23,255 nt of DNA from the NCBI GenBank assembly GCA_934561485.1, contig CAKTGS010000025.1:1-23255 (forward strand), in the 5' to 3' direction. The notes under the pieces were generated by a model, which saw nothing but the letters and a program-made list of their open reading frames with translations, made no database searches and was not told the origin of the DNA. The position numbers were made by a program, and so were the translations under genes. Within the stretch, counting starts at the first letter, position 1. Each line of letters begins with the position of its first letter. This document shows positions 7,166-17,743 of this stretch, piece by piece. This stretch comes from an uncultured Faecalibacterium sp. (GTDB lineage Bacteria > Bacillota > Clostridia > Oscillospirales > Ruminococcaceae).

Positions 7166-8107
7166 ATGGTGCAATATCTCGCAAAACGCATCGGGCGTTC
7201 GGTGCTGACCCTGTTCATCATTGTAACGCTGGTGTTCTGCCTGCTGCGGCTCATGCCGGTGGAAGGCTACTTTGCCAACTACGAAAAAATGACCGAAGCC
7301 CAGATCCAGGCCGGGCTGCAGTCCATGGGCCTGCTGGACCCGCTGCCGGTGCAGATCGGCCGCTTCTGGAAGGATGCGCTCCACGGCGACCTGGGCGTGA
7401 GCCACATCTACAAGGTCAACACGCCGGTCACCCAGATCCTGGCCCAGAAGCTGCCCATCTCCATCCAGATGGGCGTGCTGGCCATGCTGCTCAGCCTGGT
7501 GCTGGGCATTCCGCTGGGCCTTGTTATGGGCCGGAACAAGGGCCGCTGGCCGGATAAGCTGGGCACTGCCCTCATTGTGCTGATCCAGGCTGTGCCCGCC
7601 GCCGTGTACTTTTTGTACATCCAGATGTACGGCACCACCGTTCTGGGCGTGGGCCTGCTGTTCGATGCTTCCAACTGGCGGTACTGGGTGCTGCCGGTGT
7701 GCAGCATGAGCCTGGCCAACCTGGCCTTTTATGCCATGTGGCTGCGCCGCTACATGGTGGACGAAAGCAACAAGGATTACGTCAGGCTGGCCCGGGCCAA
7801 GGGCGTGAGCGAAAGCAGCATTGCCCTGCACCATGTGTTCCGCAACGCCATGGTGCCGCTAGTGCAGTACATTCCCTCCGCCTTCCTCAACACGGTGGTG
7901 GGTTCCATTTACATCGAGAGCCTGTACAGCATCCCCGGCATGGGCGGCCTGCTGGTAACCTGCGTGCAGCGCCACGACAATACCATGGTGCAGGGCATTG
8001 TGCTGCTGTACGCCTGTGTGGGCATCGTGGGCCTGATCCTGGGCGATGTGCTCATGGTGCTCATTGACCCCCGTATCAACTTTGGCAGGAAAGAAGGTGG
8101 CCGCTGA
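7166..8107 (+). CDS. Peptide ABC transporter permease, DppB/OppB type
   Basis: 313 residues with six predicted membrane helices. The N-terminus MVQYLAKRIGRSVLTLFIIV is typical of DppB/OppB permeases. The cytoplasmic EAA-type loop that contacts the ATPases is visible (RLARAKGVSESSIALHHVFR), followed by NAMVPLVQYIP. The same frame is open further upstream, but ATG 7166 is chosen because of the AGAGAGGTG ribosome-binding site at 7151-7159 and because it matches the family's N-terminus. Its stop overlaps the next start (TGATG, shared A at 8107), so the two permeases are translationally coupled. It forms half of the membrane channel. Confidence 0.92.
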   Translation: MVQYLAKRIGRSVLTLFIIVTLVFCLLRLMPVEGYFANYEKMTEAQIQAGLQSMGLLDPLPVQIGRFWKDALHGDLGVSHIYKVNTPVTQILAQKLPISIQMGVLAMLLSLVLGIPLGLVMGRNKGRWPDKLGTALIVLIQAVPAAVYFLYIQMYGTTVLGVGLLFDASNWRYWVLPVCSMSLANLAFYAMWLRRYMVDESNKDYVRLARAKGVSESSIALHHVFRNAMVPLVQYIPSAFLNTVVGSIYIESLYSIPGMGGLLVTCVQRHDNTMVQGIVLLYACVGIVGLILGDVLMVLIDPRINFGRKEGGR

Positions 8108-9129
8108 TGCTCAAACGGGAAAGATCCAGACAGCTGGAAGAAAAACTCAACACCCTGCAGCAGGCCGGCCCCGCTGCCTGGGCCGGCCTGCCGGAGGACG
8201 AGCTGTTTACCCCCGCCGGGTTCAGTGAGCAGCAGGCCGAAGCCACGGCCAGCTCCAACTACAGCTACTGGGGCAGCACCTTCCGGGCCTTTTTCAAAAA
8301 CAAAATCGCAGTTGCACTGCTCGTTGCGCTGGCAGCGGTGGTGCTGTTTGCCTTTGTGCAGCCCCATCTGCCCGGCCAGGCCGACCCCAACTACTGCGCT
8401 GTGGACCCCGCCACCGGCATTCAGTACCGCAACATTGCCCCCGGGCAGAGCGGCTTTGTGTGGGGTTCCAACTCCATCGGACAGGACCTGTGGGCACGCA
8501 TCTGGGCCGGTGCGCGCACCAGCCTGACCATTGCCTTTTTTGTAGCCCTGATCGAAGCCGTGGTGGGCATTACCGCCGGTGTGCTGTGGGGCTACGTGCG
8601 CGAGCTGGACTTTGTATTCACCGAGCTGTACAACATTTTTGACAACATTCCCACCGCCATTGTGCTGATCCTGATCTCCTACGTGGCCACCCCCAGCATC
8701 TGGACCATGATCCTGGGCATGTCCATCAAGGGCTGGATCGAAATGGCGCGGTTCATTCGCAACCAGATCCTCATCATCCGCGACCGGGACTACAACGTGG
8801 CTTCCCGCTGCATCGGCACGCCCACCTTCCGCATCGTGCTGCGCAACCTGCTGCCCTATCTTGTTTCGGTCATCATGCTGCGCATGGCCCTGACCATTCC
8901 GGAGGCCATTGGCAACGAGGTGTTCATCACCTACATCGGCCTGGGCCTGTCGGTGGAAACGCCCTCGCTGGGCAACCTGGTCAACGATGGCCGCAAGGTG
9001 ATGATGCAGGCCGGTCTGCGCTATCAGCTGCTGTATCCCACCCTGATCCTGAGCTTTGTGACCATTGCGTTCTATCTGATCGGCAACGCCTTCTCGGACG
9101 CCGCCGACCCGAAGAACCACCTGCAGTAA
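8107..9129 (+). CDS. Peptide ABC transporter permease, DppC/OppC type
   Basis: 340 residues, the second half of the channel. A cytoplasmic N-terminal extension of about 65 residues (charged, partly helical) precedes the conserved SYWGSTFRAFFKNKIAVALL start of the DppC core. Further markers are NSIGQDLWARIWAGARTSL and an EAA-type loop, ASRCIGTPTFRIVLRNLLP. The extension is longer than in many DppC proteins but is known in Firmicutes. The gene overlaps the previous one by a single base, and the ATPase gene follows 13 bases later. Confidence 0.92.
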   Translation: MLKRERSRQLEEKLNTLQQAGPAAWAGLPEDELFTPAGFSEQQAEATASSNYSYWGSTFRAFFKNKIAVALLVALAAVVLFAFVQPHLPGQADPNYCAVDPATGIQYRNIAPGQSGFVWGSNSIGQDLWARIWAGARTSLTIAFFVALIEAVVGITAGVLWGYVRELDFVFTELYNIFDNIPTAIVLILISYVATPSIWTMILGMSIKGWIEMARFIRNQILIIRDRDYNVASRCIGTPTFRIVLRNLLPYLVSVIMLRMALTIPEAIGNEVFITYIGLGLSVETPSLGNLVNDGRKVMMQAGLRYQLLYPTLILSFVTIAFYLIGNAFSDAADPKNHLQ

Positions 9130-9142
9130 GGAGGGCTGTGTG

Positions 9143-10195
9143 ATGAAAACCAACGAATGCATCCTCTCCGTGCGGGATCTCAACATCCGGTTCAACCTGC
9201 GTGGAAAAGTGCTGCACGCCATCCGCGGCATCGACCTGGACCTGTATCAGGGCGAAGTGCTGGCCATTGTGGGTGAGAGCGGCTCCGGCAAAAGCGTATT
9301 CACCAAGAGTTTCATGGGCCTGCTGGACGCCAACGGCTCCATTCCCGGCGGCACCATCGACTACTACGGCGCCGCCAACGGCAAGCCGGTGCGCCTTTCG
9401 GACCTGAAAGGCGAAAAGGACTGGCTGCGCATCCGGGGCCGGGAGATTGCCATGGTGATGCAGGACCCCATGACCAGCCTGAACCCGCTGAAAACCATCG
9501 GCGATCAGATCCTGGAAGCCGTCACCCTGCATCAGGGCCTGAAAGGGGCCGCCGCCAGGCAAAAAACATTGGAATACCTGCGGGATGTGGGCATCTCGGA
9601 CCCTGAGGTGCGGTTCAAGCAGTACCCCCACGAATTTTCCGGCGGAATGCGGCAGCGCGTGGTCATTGCCATTGCGCTGGCCTGCAGCCCGAAGATCCTG
9701 ATCTGCGATGAACCCACCACTGCCCTGGACGTGACCATTCAGGCACAGATTTTGCAGCTGCTGCGGGAAATGCGTGCCAAGTACGACCTGACCATTGTGC
9801 TCATTACCCACGACCTGGGCGTGGTAGCCAACCTGGCCGACCGGGTGGCCGTGATGTACGCAGGCGACATTGTAGAGATCGGCACCGCCGATGAGATCTA
9901 CTACGACCCCCGCCACCCCTACACCTGGGCGCTGCTGTCCAGTATGCCCCAGATGGGCGTGAAGGGCGAGGACCTGTTCAACATTGTGGGTACCCCGCCC
10001 AACCTGTTTGCCGAGATCCACGGCGATGCCTTTGCGCCCCGCAACCCGCAGGCGCTGAAGATCGACTTTGTGAAGCGCCCGCCGTATTTTGAAGTTTCGC
10101 CCACCCACAAGGCCAAGACCTGGCTGCTGGACCCCCGGGCACCCCACATCGAACCGCCTGCTGCGGTGAAAAAACTGCAAAAGGAGGGGCTGTAA
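9143..10195 (+). CDS. Peptide ABC transporter ATPase, DppD/OppD type
   Basis: 350 residues. The Walker A motif is GESGSGKS, the signature is FSGGMRQRV and Walker B is [12 protein letters not shown], followed by a switch histidine in LITHDLGVV. The C-terminal oligopeptide-transporter domain begins at [12 protein letters not shown]. The cysteine cluster that many DppD proteins carry there (of the form GC.F.PRC) is absent; the segment reads GDAFAPRN. That places it in the cysteine-free subgroup. A GTG at 9140 also lies in frame, but ATG 9143 has the better 7-base spacing from the AAGGAGGG site at 9128-9135. It powers import together with the next gene's product. Confidence 0.92.
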   Translation: MKTNECILSVRDLNIRFNLRGKVLHAIRGIDLDLYQGEVLAIVGESGSGKSVFTKSFMGLLDANGSIPGGTIDYYGAANGKPVRLSDLKGEKDWLRIRGREIAMVMQDPMTSLNPLKTIGDQILEAVTLHQGLKGAAARQKTLEYLRDVGISDPEVRFKQYPHEFSGGMRQRVVIAIALACSPKILICDEPTTALDVTIQAQILQLLREMRAKYDLTIVLITHDLGVVANLADRVAVMYAGDIVEIGTADEIYYDPRHPYTWALLSSMPQMGVKGEDLFNIVGTPPNLFAEIHGDAFAPRNPQALKIDFVKRPPYFEVSPTHKAKTWLLDPRAPHIEPPAAVKKLQKEGL

Positions 10196-10196
10196 C

Positions 10197-11150
<954 letters not shown>

Positions 11151-11192
11151 GCGTTTTCACCATAATTTTTTACGTTCCACACAGTTTGTTCA

Positions 11193-11221
11193 TTGACTTC
11201 CGGCACGCCTTCCACTACAAT
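11193..11221 (+). promoter_or_regulatory. Promoter of the acyl-CoA synthetase-like gene
   Basis: TTGACT (11193-11198), a 17-base spacer, and TACAAT (11216-11221). The start point would be near 11228, leaving a ~110-base leader with a small hairpin GGGC-AGTTT-GCCC around 11229-11241. Confidence 0.7.
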
Positions 11222-11336
11222 ACGGATGGGGCAGTTTGCCCTCTGGTCATGCAATTGCAGTCCAGCAGCTTTTTCCTCTCAGGACAAGGCCGCCGGTTTT
11301 TTACAAGGAGTTCCGAAAAAGAAAGGTTCTGATTCT

Positions 11337-13070
11337 ATGACGACTGCATCCTCTGCGCCGCTCTACGCCTCTGCTGCAAAGCCCTGGCTCAAATACTATG
11401 GAAAACAGTATCTCGACCAGCCGCTGCCGGAGTGCACGGCCTTTGAATACCTCAGCCAGCGCAACAAGAACCACCTGGGCGATACGGTCCTGGAATACTA
11501 CGGACGCAAGTTCAACTTTGCCGACCTGTTTGTGAACGTGAAAAAGACCGCCGCTGCCTTCCGTGCTATCGGCCTGAAAAAAGGCGACATTGCCACTGTG
11601 GTCAGCGTAATGACCCCGGAGGTCATCTATGCCTTCTACGCCGCTGACATGATCGGTGCCACTCTGAACCTGGTGGACCCCCGCTACAGCGCCGAGGGCA
11701 TCCACGAATACATCACCGAGGTGGACTCGCACCTGCTCATCTGCCTGAATGTGGTCTATGACCGCTGCCTGCAGGCCGCCAAGCGCACCCATGTGGAGCG
11801 GGTGCTGGTGATCTCCCCTGCCGACTCCCTGCCGCTGCACCTGGCTGTGGGCTACCGGCTGACCACCCCCGATAAAAACCGCTATGCTTCCAATGTGATC
11901 CACTGGAAGGACTTTATTGCCGCCGGGCAGAACGAGAGCATGGCCGCAGAACCCTACGACCCGGACCATGCCTGCGTGGTGGTGCACACCGGCGGCACCA
12001 CCGGCTCCCCCAAGGGCGTCATGCTTACCGACCGCAACTTCAACTCCATTGCCAAGCAGTTTACCACCTACGATTTCCTGTGCCACCGCGGCGAAAAGCT
12101 GCTGAACATCATGCCCCCCTTCATTGCCTATGGCTACGCCTGCGGCGTCCACCTGCCCCTCACGCTGGGCATCCGGGTCATCATCATTCCCAACGTGGAC
12201 CCCGCCAAGCTGGGCAGCCTGCTGCTCAAATATAAGCCCCAGCACATGTTCGGCGTGCCGGCCCACTACCAGCAGCTGGCGTTGGATCCCCGGCTCCGGA
12301 ACAAGGACCTTTCCTTCATCCGCATGTACGCTGCCGGCGGTGACGCCATCTCGGTGGGTGCCGAGCAGTCCGTCAACGATTTTCTGGCCGCACACGGCGT
12401 GGAGTTCCCTCTGGCCAAGGGCTACGGCATGACCGAGATCTCCTCGGCGGCCACCGCTGCTGCCGCTTCCATCAACAAACCCGGCAGCGTGGGCATTCCG
12501 CTGGTGGACACCGTGGTGTCCATCTTTGAGCCGGGCACCGTCCAGGAGCTGCCCATCGGCGAGCGCGGCGAGATCTGCGTGTGCAGCAATACCACCATGA
12601 GGGGCTACTACGGCAAGCCTGCCGAGACCGAAGCCGTGCTGCGCAAGCACGCCGATGGCAAGATCTGGGTGCATACCGGTGACATCGGCTACATGGACGA
12701 GGATGGCTTTGTGTTCCTGGATTCCCGCATCAAGCGGCTGATCATCCGGCACGATGGCTTCAAGGTGTTCCCCTCTATGATCGAAAACGTCATCAGCCGC
12801 CACCCCGCCGTGCACCAGTGCTCGGTGGTGGGCTGCACCGACAAAGAGCACCTGCAGGGCCGCCTGCCCTTCGTGTATGTGGTGCTGGACCCCGCCGGGG
12901 ACAAAAAGAAACGCCAGATCGTGCGGGAACTGCGCCAGCTCTGCAAAGAGGAGCTGCCCGAGTACGTGCAGCCGGTGGGTTACAAGTTCGTCTCCGAGCT
13001 GCCGCTGACCCCCATTGGCAAGGTGGACTACCGCAAGCTGGAAGAAGAGATCGCCTCCCGCGATTATTAA
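11337..13070 (+). CDS. AMP-forming acyl-CoA synthetase-like ligase (ANL superfamily)
   Basis: 577 residues. Adenylate-forming enzymes activate a carboxylic acid with ATP and usually pass it to CoA. Visible motifs are the phosphate loop HTGGTTGSPKGVMLT, the A5-type motif GYGMTE, the A7-type TGDIGYMDEDGF and the A8-type hinge (DSRIKRLIIRHDGFKVFP). The catalytic lysine motif PLTPIGKVDYRKLE is near the C-terminus, so the enzyme looks intact. The frame is open upstream to 11193, but that part lies between the -35 and the leader; ATG 11337, with a GAAAGG site, fits the family. The acid is probably a fatty or aromatic acid, and the substrate is not readable from sequence. It has its own promoter and terminator, so its place next to the peptide importer may be incidental. 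Confidence 0.85.
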   Translation: MTTASSAPLYASAAKPWLKYYGKQYLDQPLPECTAFEYLSQRNKNHLGDTVLEYYGRKFNFADLFVNVKKTAAAFRAIGLKKGDIATVVSVMTPEVIYAFYAADMIGATLNLVDPRYSAEGIHEYITEVDSHLLICLNVVYDRCLQAAKRTHVERVLVISPADSLPLHLAVGYRLTTPDKNRYASNVIHWKDFIAAGQNESMAAEPYDPDHACVVVHTGGTTGSPKGVMLTDRNFNSIAKQFTTYDFLCHRGEKLLNIMPPFIAYGYACGVHLPLTLGIRVIIIPNVDPAKLGSLLLKYKPQHMFGVPAHYQQLALDPRLRNKDLSFIRMYAAGGDAISVGAEQSVNDFLAAHGVEFPLAKGYGMTEISSAATAAAASINKPGSVGIPLVDTVVSIFEPGTVQELPIGERGEICVCSNTTMRGYYGKPAETEAVLRKHADGKIWVHTGDIGYMDEDGFVFLDSRIKRLIIRHDGFKVFPSMIENVISRHPAVHQCSVVGCTDKEHLQGRLPFVYVVLDPAGDKKKRQIVRELRQLCKEELPEYVQPVGYKFVSELPLTPIGKVDYRKLEEEIASRDY

Positions 13071-13084
13071 ATTAAACCGTTTTT

Positions 13085-13118
13085 ACCGGTCGTGTTTCGG
13101 CACGGCCGGTTTTGTTTT
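13085..13118 (+). terminator. Rho-independent terminator of the ligase gene
   Basis: ACCGGTCGTG pairs with CACGGCCGGT (13085-13094 with 13101-13110, one mismatch), followed by TTTGTTTT. Confidence 0.75.
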
Positions 13119-13152
13119 GCCTGCTCCATTTGTGCGCTGACCCTGCCCATTT

Positions 13153-13190
13153 TTGACAAGGAAAACCTGCAATTTTCCACGTTTTGTCAA
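13153..13190. promoter_or_regulatory. Inverted repeat upstream of the esterase promoter
   Basis: TTGACAA (13153-13159) and TTGTCAA (13184-13190) are inverted repeats, with an inner GGAAAA (13160-13165)/TTTTCC (13173-13178) pair. The element ends one base before the -35 hexamer, a position suited to an operator. Confidence 0.4.
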
Positions 13191-13219
13191 TTGACATTTC
13201 CTTTTTGATTTTTTATCAT
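13191..13219 (+). promoter_or_regulatory. Promoter of the secreted esterase gene
   Basis: A perfect TTGACA (13191-13196), a 17-base T-rich spacer and TATCAT (13214-13219). The transcript would carry a small hairpin, CCGGTGC/GCACCGG (13233-13250), just before the ribosome-binding site. Confidence 0.75.
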
Positions 13220-13269
13220 GAATGCAAGTGATCCGGTGCCGCTGCACCGGGGAAAGAGGGAAGATACGC

Positions 13270-14280
13270 ATGAAACTGAAACGTTTTACAAGCCTGCTGC
13301 TGTCGGCAGCCCTGCTGCTGACCATGGCCGTGCCCGCCTTTGCGGCAGAGGAACCCGCTGCAGGAGAGACCGCCGTACTGGCCGAAGAACCGGCTGCCGA
13401 GGCCGCTGCACCGGAACAGAAAACCCTGACCTACGTTGCCATTGGCGACAGCGTGACCGCCGGTGTGGGCCTGGACGACCTGAAATATAAAATTGTGCCC
13501 AGCGGCTACGATATGACTGAAAACTACACCGGCTATTCCAGCGACTGCTTTGTGGCCTATGTGGCCGACAAGCTGGGCCTGGACCGTGACCATGCCATCA
13601 ACCTGGGCCTGCCCGCCGTGATGACGGGGGACCTGGCCGACCTGATCGAAACCGGTGCCATGCCGGCCATGAACCAGTATTCCGGCGTTCAGTACAAGTC
13701 CGTGCCGGAGCTGCAGGAGTACATCAAGCAGGCTGACGTGATCACCCTGCAGGTGGGTTCCAACGATGCCCTGATCCGCACCATTGTGGCCCTGGGCAAC
13801 GCCACCAACTGGAAGAGTGAAAAGCTGGCCAACGGCATGGTGGCAGGCCTGTTCCGCAACCTGAGCGGCAGCAACCGGGACCTGTTCCTGGCCGGCCTGA
13901 AGGATCTGTCCCTGACCCCCGCCGAGGTGCGCGCCGTGCTGAAGCTGCTTACCAGCGGCATGGACGAGATCTGCACCCAGACCTACGCCCAGACCACTGC
14001 CAACCTGGAGCGCATCGTGCTGGACATCCGCGCCCTGAACCCGGACGCCCAGATCCTGCTGCTGAGCTACAACAACCCGGTGCCCCTGCTGCTTTCCTGG
14101 ACCAAGCACTTCAAGCAGCTGAACAGCTTTGAGCAGCACCTGGCTGCCAAGTACGACCTGACCTATGTGCCCATTCCCCGCACGTCCACTGCCAACGATG
14201 GCCACCCCACCATTTCCGGCCACCGCTACATCGGCCGTCAGATCGTAAAGGCCATCAAAAAGCTGAACCTCAGCAAGTAA
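13270..14280 (+). CDS. Secreted SGNH/GDSL-family esterase or lipase
   Basis: 336 residues. An N-terminal signal peptide (MKLKRFTSLLLSAALLLTMA, with an AFA-A cleavage region near residue 25) is followed by a Glu/Ala/Pro-rich linker to about residue 50. The SGNH blocks are visible: block I AIGDSVTAG with nucleophile Ser61, a block II glycine in NLGLPAVMTGDL, block III VGSND and block V NDGHPTISGH. In block V the residue three before the histidine, normally Asp (DxxH), is Asn, while an Asp sits one position nearer. ATG 13270 is preferred to an in-frame earlier start because it begins the signal peptide and follows an AAGAGGGAAG site. No lipobox or cell-wall anchor is seen, so the protein is likely secreted. 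The ester it cleaves is unknown. Confidence 0.85.
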   Translation: MKLKRFTSLLLSAALLLTMAVPAFAAEEPAAGETAVLAEEPAAEAAAPEQKTLTYVAIGDSVTAGVGLDDLKYKIVPSGYDMTENYTGYSSDCFVAYVADKLGLDRDHAINLGLPAVMTGDLADLIETGAMPAMNQYSGVQYKSVPELQEYIKQADVITLQVGSNDALIRTIVALGNATNWKSEKLANGMVAGLFRNLSGSNRDLFLAGLKDLSLTPAEVRAVLKLLTSGMDEICTQTYAQTTANLERIVLDIRALNPDAQILLLSYNNPVPLLLSWTKHFKQLNSFEQHLAAKYDLTYVPIPRTSTANDGHPTISGHRYIGRQIVKAIKKLNLSK

Positions 14281-14292
14281 CCTCCGGAACGC

Positions 14293-14331
14293 ACAAGGCC
14301 CCTGTCTCCGCAGAGACAGGGGCCTTGTTTT
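14293..14331 (+). terminator. Strong terminator between convergent genes
   Basis: A perfect 16-bp stem (ACAAGGCCCCTGTCTC at 14293-14308 with 14313-14328) and a CGCA loop, followed by TTTTAT. It ends the esterase transcript. The exporter operon converges from the other side; its strand has no T-run here, so termination from that side is less certain. Confidence 0.85.
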
Positions 14332-14340
14332 ATGCACTTC

Positions 14341-16011
14341 TCAGCTCAGGCGTCCGCTCTCCACCGAGTAGGTCACATCGGCAGCTGCCATGGTGGACTT
14401 GCGGTGCGACACCAGCAGCACCGTCTTGTCCCTGCATTCGGCACGCACCGCCTTCAGGATCACGCCTTCGTTCAGGCTGTCCAGGTTGGAGGTCGGCTCG
14501 TCCAGCAGCAGGAAGGGGGCATCGTGCAGGAACGCGCGTGCCACGCCAATGCGCTGCCGCTCGCCGCCGGAAAGGGCACCGCCCAGCTCGCCCACCGGGG
14601 TGTCGTATCCCTTGGGCAGGCTGCGGATAAAACCATCCAGCGCAGCCTTTTTGCAGGCGGCTTCCACCTCTTCATGGGTGGCGTCCCGCTTGGCAATACG
14701 GATGTTGTTCTCAATGGTATCGTCAAACAGCTCGGTCTCCTGGGTCACCAGGCTCTCCTGAGCACGCAGGGTGGCGGTGTTCACCCGGCGGATATCCTCT
14801 TCGCCAAAGCGGATGGCACCGCTGCTCACGTCCCAGAAGCGCATCAGCAGCCGCAGGAAGGTGGACTTGCCGCTGCCGGAGCGGCCCGTGATGCCCACGA
14901 TCTTCTTTTCCGGAATGGTCAGGCTCAGATCGTGCAGCACCTCTTCCTGTGCATAGGAGAAGCTCACATGCTGTGCTTCCGCTCCTGCAAAGGCGGTGTG
15001 GGCACCGTCCGTCACATCTGCAGTCACCGGCTCTTCGTCCAGCAGGTCCAGCACGCGGTCGGCGCTGGCAAACACCTGGGTCAGGCTGGCACCCAGGTTA
15101 GCCAGTGCCACCACCGGGCCAAAGGAGCTGAGGGCCGACAGAGTGCAGATGAGCACCCCCTGTGCCCCCAGCTGCCCGTTCTGATGCAGCTGCAGGCTCA
15201 CGCCCAGCACTGCCAGCACGGTGAGCAGGATCAGGGTATTGGTCACTGCCACGGTCATGCCCTCGCGGTATTTCAGGGCCTTCTGCCGGGCACCCAGCGC
15301 TTCGCTGTGGGCGTTGATGCCTGCGGCGCGGGTCTCTGTATCCTGGTACTGCAGGGTGTCCCGCAGGCCGCGCAGGCTCTCCAGCACGCAGCTGTTGGTA
15401 TCGGCCAGGGCCTGGCGGTACTCCCGGGCCACCCGGTCACCGCGCTTGGCGCTCCAGATGGGCAGGATCACACCCACCAGCAGGTAGCCTGCCAGCAGCA
15501 CCAGTGCCGGCAGAATGTGGTAGCCGGCCACAAAGCCCGTCATGCCGATGACACAGATGACGGCAATGCAGATGGGCGAAATGGTGTGGGCGTAGAACAC
15601 TTCCAGCGCCTCAATGTCGGCGGTGATCAGGGAGATCAGGTCGCCGCGGTCACGGCCCTCCAGCTTGGCCGGGGTCAGGCGGCGCAGCGCGCCGAACACC
15701 TTATCCCGGATGAGGGCCAGCAGCTTGAAGGCGATATAGTGGTTGGAGGCCTGTTCCGCATAGCGCAGCACGCCGCGCAGCAGCGCAAAGATCAGGATGC
15801 ACACAAAGGCGGTGCCGGCTGTTTTGAGCGGGCCGGGCAGCCCGGCGGCAGCCAGAATGCCAAAACCGCCGAAAATGGTGATAAAGGTGGCGCAGAAATG
15901 CCCTGCCACACCCATAACGATGGCTGCCAGCATGATGGGCAGCATGGGCTTGACCAGCACAATGAGCCGTGCCACGATGGCAAAGGGGCTGCGGTGATTG
16001 ATTCGGTTCAT
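14341..16011 (-). CDS. ABC exporter half-transporter, CydC-like
   Basis: 556 residues: a six-helix exporter transmembrane domain (about 1-320) followed by an ATPase domain. Walker A is GRSGSGKST, the signature is LSGGERQRI, Walker B is FLLLDEPTSNLD, and the switch is SHRKS. Its closest look is to CydC, one half of the CydDC exporter that moves cysteine/glutathione or heme-related compounds in other bacteria. The frame is open upstream to 16119, but the ATG at 16011 (MNRINHRSPFAIV) lies one base past the previous stop and has a GGAGAGGAG site. It is the last gene of the regulator/exporter operon. No cytochrome bd genes are present in the window, so a role in bd assembly cannot be assumed. Confidence 0.82.
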   Translation of the reverse strand: MNRINHRSPFAIVARLIVLVKPMLPIMLAAIVMGVAGHFCATFITIFGGFGILAAAGLPGPLKTAGTAFVCILIFALLRGVLRYAEQASNHYIAFKLLALIRDKVFGALRRLTPAKLEGRDRGDLISLITADIEALEVFYAHTISPICIAVICVIGMTGFVAGYHILPALVLLAGYLLVGVILPIWSAKRGDRVAREYRQALADTNSCVLESLRGLRDTLQYQDTETRAAGINAHSEALGARQKALKYREGMTVAVTNTLILLTVLAVLGVSLQLHQNGQLGAQGVLICTLSALSSFGPVVALANLGASLTQVFASADRVLDLLDEEPVTADVTDGAHTAFAGAEAQHVSFSYAQEEVLHDLSLTIPEKKIVGITGRSGSGKSTFLRLLMRFWDVSSGAIRFGEEDIRRVNTATLRAQESLVTQETELFDDTIENNIRIAKRDATHEEVEAACKKAALDGFIRSLPKGYDTPVGELGGALSGGERQRIGVARAFLHDAPFLLLDEPTSNLDSLNEGVILKAVRAECRDKTVLLVSHRKSTMAAADVTYSVESGRLS

Positions 16012-16012
16012 C

Positions 16013-17743
16013 TCAGGCTTTCTCCTCTCCCAGCGTTTCCAGCTGCTTTTGGGCCAGATACAGGCGGCTGTAGACTCCCTGCTGAGCCAGCAGGTCAGCG
16101 TGGCGGCCCTGCTCCGCAATGCGGCCCTTGTCCATTACATAGATGCAGTCGCTGTCCACCACGTTGGCCAGACGGTGCGAGATGAGGATGACCGTCTTTT
16201 TCCCTGCCAGGCTCCGGATGGCCGCCATAATGTCGTTTTCGCTCTCGGCATCCACATTGGAGGTGGCTTCGTCAAACAGGTAGATGGGCGTGTCGTGCAG
16301 CAGGGCGCGGGCCATGGCAAGGCGCTGCCGCTGGCCGCCGGACAGGTTGCTGCCGCCCTCGTGCAGGGCCGTCTGCAGGCCGTCCTGGCTGCGGCAGAAG
16401 TCGGCCAGGTTCACCTGTTCCAGCGCCGCCCACAGCTCGCTTTCGGCGGCCTGGGGCTTTGCCATGCGCAGGTTGGCTTCCACCGTGCCCTTGAAGATGG
16501 TGGCATTGTGGGGCACCACGGTCAGGGTGCGCAGGCGCTGCGCCTGCTGCAGCTGCTCCACCGGCACCCCGCCCAGGGTCACGCTGCCGGTATAGCCGGT
16601 GCGGCTGCCGGAAAGCAGGGCTGCAATGGTGCTTTTGCCGCAGCCGGACTCACCCACCAGCGACACAAAACTGCCCTGCGGAATGGTCAGCGACACCTCG
16701 TGCAGAATGGTACGAGCCTTCTCGTAGCCAAAGGTCACGTGGTCCAGCTGCAGGGTGGTGCTTTCCGGCACAGCTTTGGTGCCGTCAGCAGGTTCTTTGG
16801 CCGCCAGCAGGTTGAAGATTTTTTCTGCCGAGGCGGCACCGTTCATGGCAATGTGGAAGTAGCTGCCCAGCAGCCGCAGCGGCAGGAAAAAGTCGGCCGC
16901 CAGCAGCACGATGGTCAATGCAGCGGTCAGGCTGATCTGCCCGGCGGCAAAGGCTGCCACCGTGCTGATGATGCCCAGACCTGCACCGCCGTAGGCCATC
17001 AGGTCCATCAGGGTCACCGAGTTGAGCTGCATCGTCAGCACCTTCATGGTGATCTTACGGAAGCGCTCGGCCTGCGCGTTCATCTGCTCATGCTTCCAGC
17101 CATCGGCCTGGTAGATCTTCAGGGTGGTCAGGCCCTGGATGTTTTCCAGAAAGCTGTCGCCCAGGGTGGTGTACTCGCCCCAGTATTTGTTCAGCAGCTT
17201 TTTGGCAAACTTCTGCACCGCCACAATGGACATGGGGATCAGCGGCACGCAGCACAGCAGAATGATGGCAGAGCGCGCGTGCACCCCCACCAGCAGCACA
17301 AACAGGGTAATGGGTGCCAGCAGGCTGTAGAACAGCTGGGGCAGATACTTGGCAAAGTAGGTGTCAATCTGTTCCACACCCTCGCTGGCCAGCATGACCA
17401 CCTCGCTGGTGGCCACAGTCTCGGTGTAGTTGGCCCCCAGACGGGTGAGTTTTGCATAAATATTGCTGCGCAGGGTGCGCTTGACGTCCTTGGAGGCCTG
17501 GTCGCTCATGCTGGAAGCCAGCATGGTAAAGGCAAAGCGCAGCGGCACCGTGCACAGGCACAGCAGCAGGCTCCGCCCCAGCAGGGCACTGGTCAGGCTG
17601 CCCGCAAAGGCAGCCCCCAGCAGCCGGGCGATCACCCGCACAAACACCACGTTGCACAGCATACTCAGCCACTGAAAGGCCACATTGGCCCCCACATAGC
17701 GCAGGGCACCGTGGTCAAAGGAGAGCAATTTTTTGTTGATCAC
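16013..17743 (-). CDS. ABC exporter half-transporter, CydD-like
   Basis: 576 residues, the partner of the next gene product. An exporter-type membrane domain (to about residue 310) contains the CydD-like stretch FFLPLRLLGSYFHIAMNGAA. The ATPase domain has Walker A GESGCGKST, signature LSGGQRQRL and Walker B IYLFDEATSNVD. The start codon is GTG at 17743-17741 and overlaps the regulator's stop as GTGA, so translation is coupled to the regulator. Heterodimeric export of a thiol, heme-related or metal-linked compound is the family expectation. The substrate cannot be deduced here. Confidence 0.82.
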   Translation of the reverse strand: MINKKLLSFDHGALRYVGANVAFQWLSMLCNVVFVRVIARLLGAAFAGSLTSALLGRSLLLCLCTVPLRFAFTMLASSMSDQASKDVKRTLRSNIYAKLTRLGANYTETVATSEVVMLASEGVEQIDTYFAKYLPQLFYSLLAPITLFVLLVGVHARSAIILLCCVPLIPMSIVAVQKFAKKLLNKYWGEYTTLGDSFLENIQGLTTLKIYQADGWKHEQMNAQAERFRKITMKVLTMQLNSVTLMDLMAYGGAGLGIISTVAAFAAGQISLTAALTIVLLAADFFLPLRLLGSYFHIAMNGAASAEKIFNLLAAKEPADGTKAVPESTTLQLDHVTFGYEKARTILHEVSLTIPQGSFVSLVGESGCGKSTIAALLSGSRTGYTGSVTLGGVPVEQLQQAQRLRTLTVVPHNATIFKGTVEANLRMAKPQAAESELWAALEQVNLADFCRSQDGLQTALHEGGSNLSGGQRQRLAMARALLHDTPIYLFDEATSNVDAESENDIMAAIRSLAGKKTVILISHRLANVVDSDCIYVMDKGRIAEQGRHADLLAQQGVYSRLYLAQKQLETLGEEKA

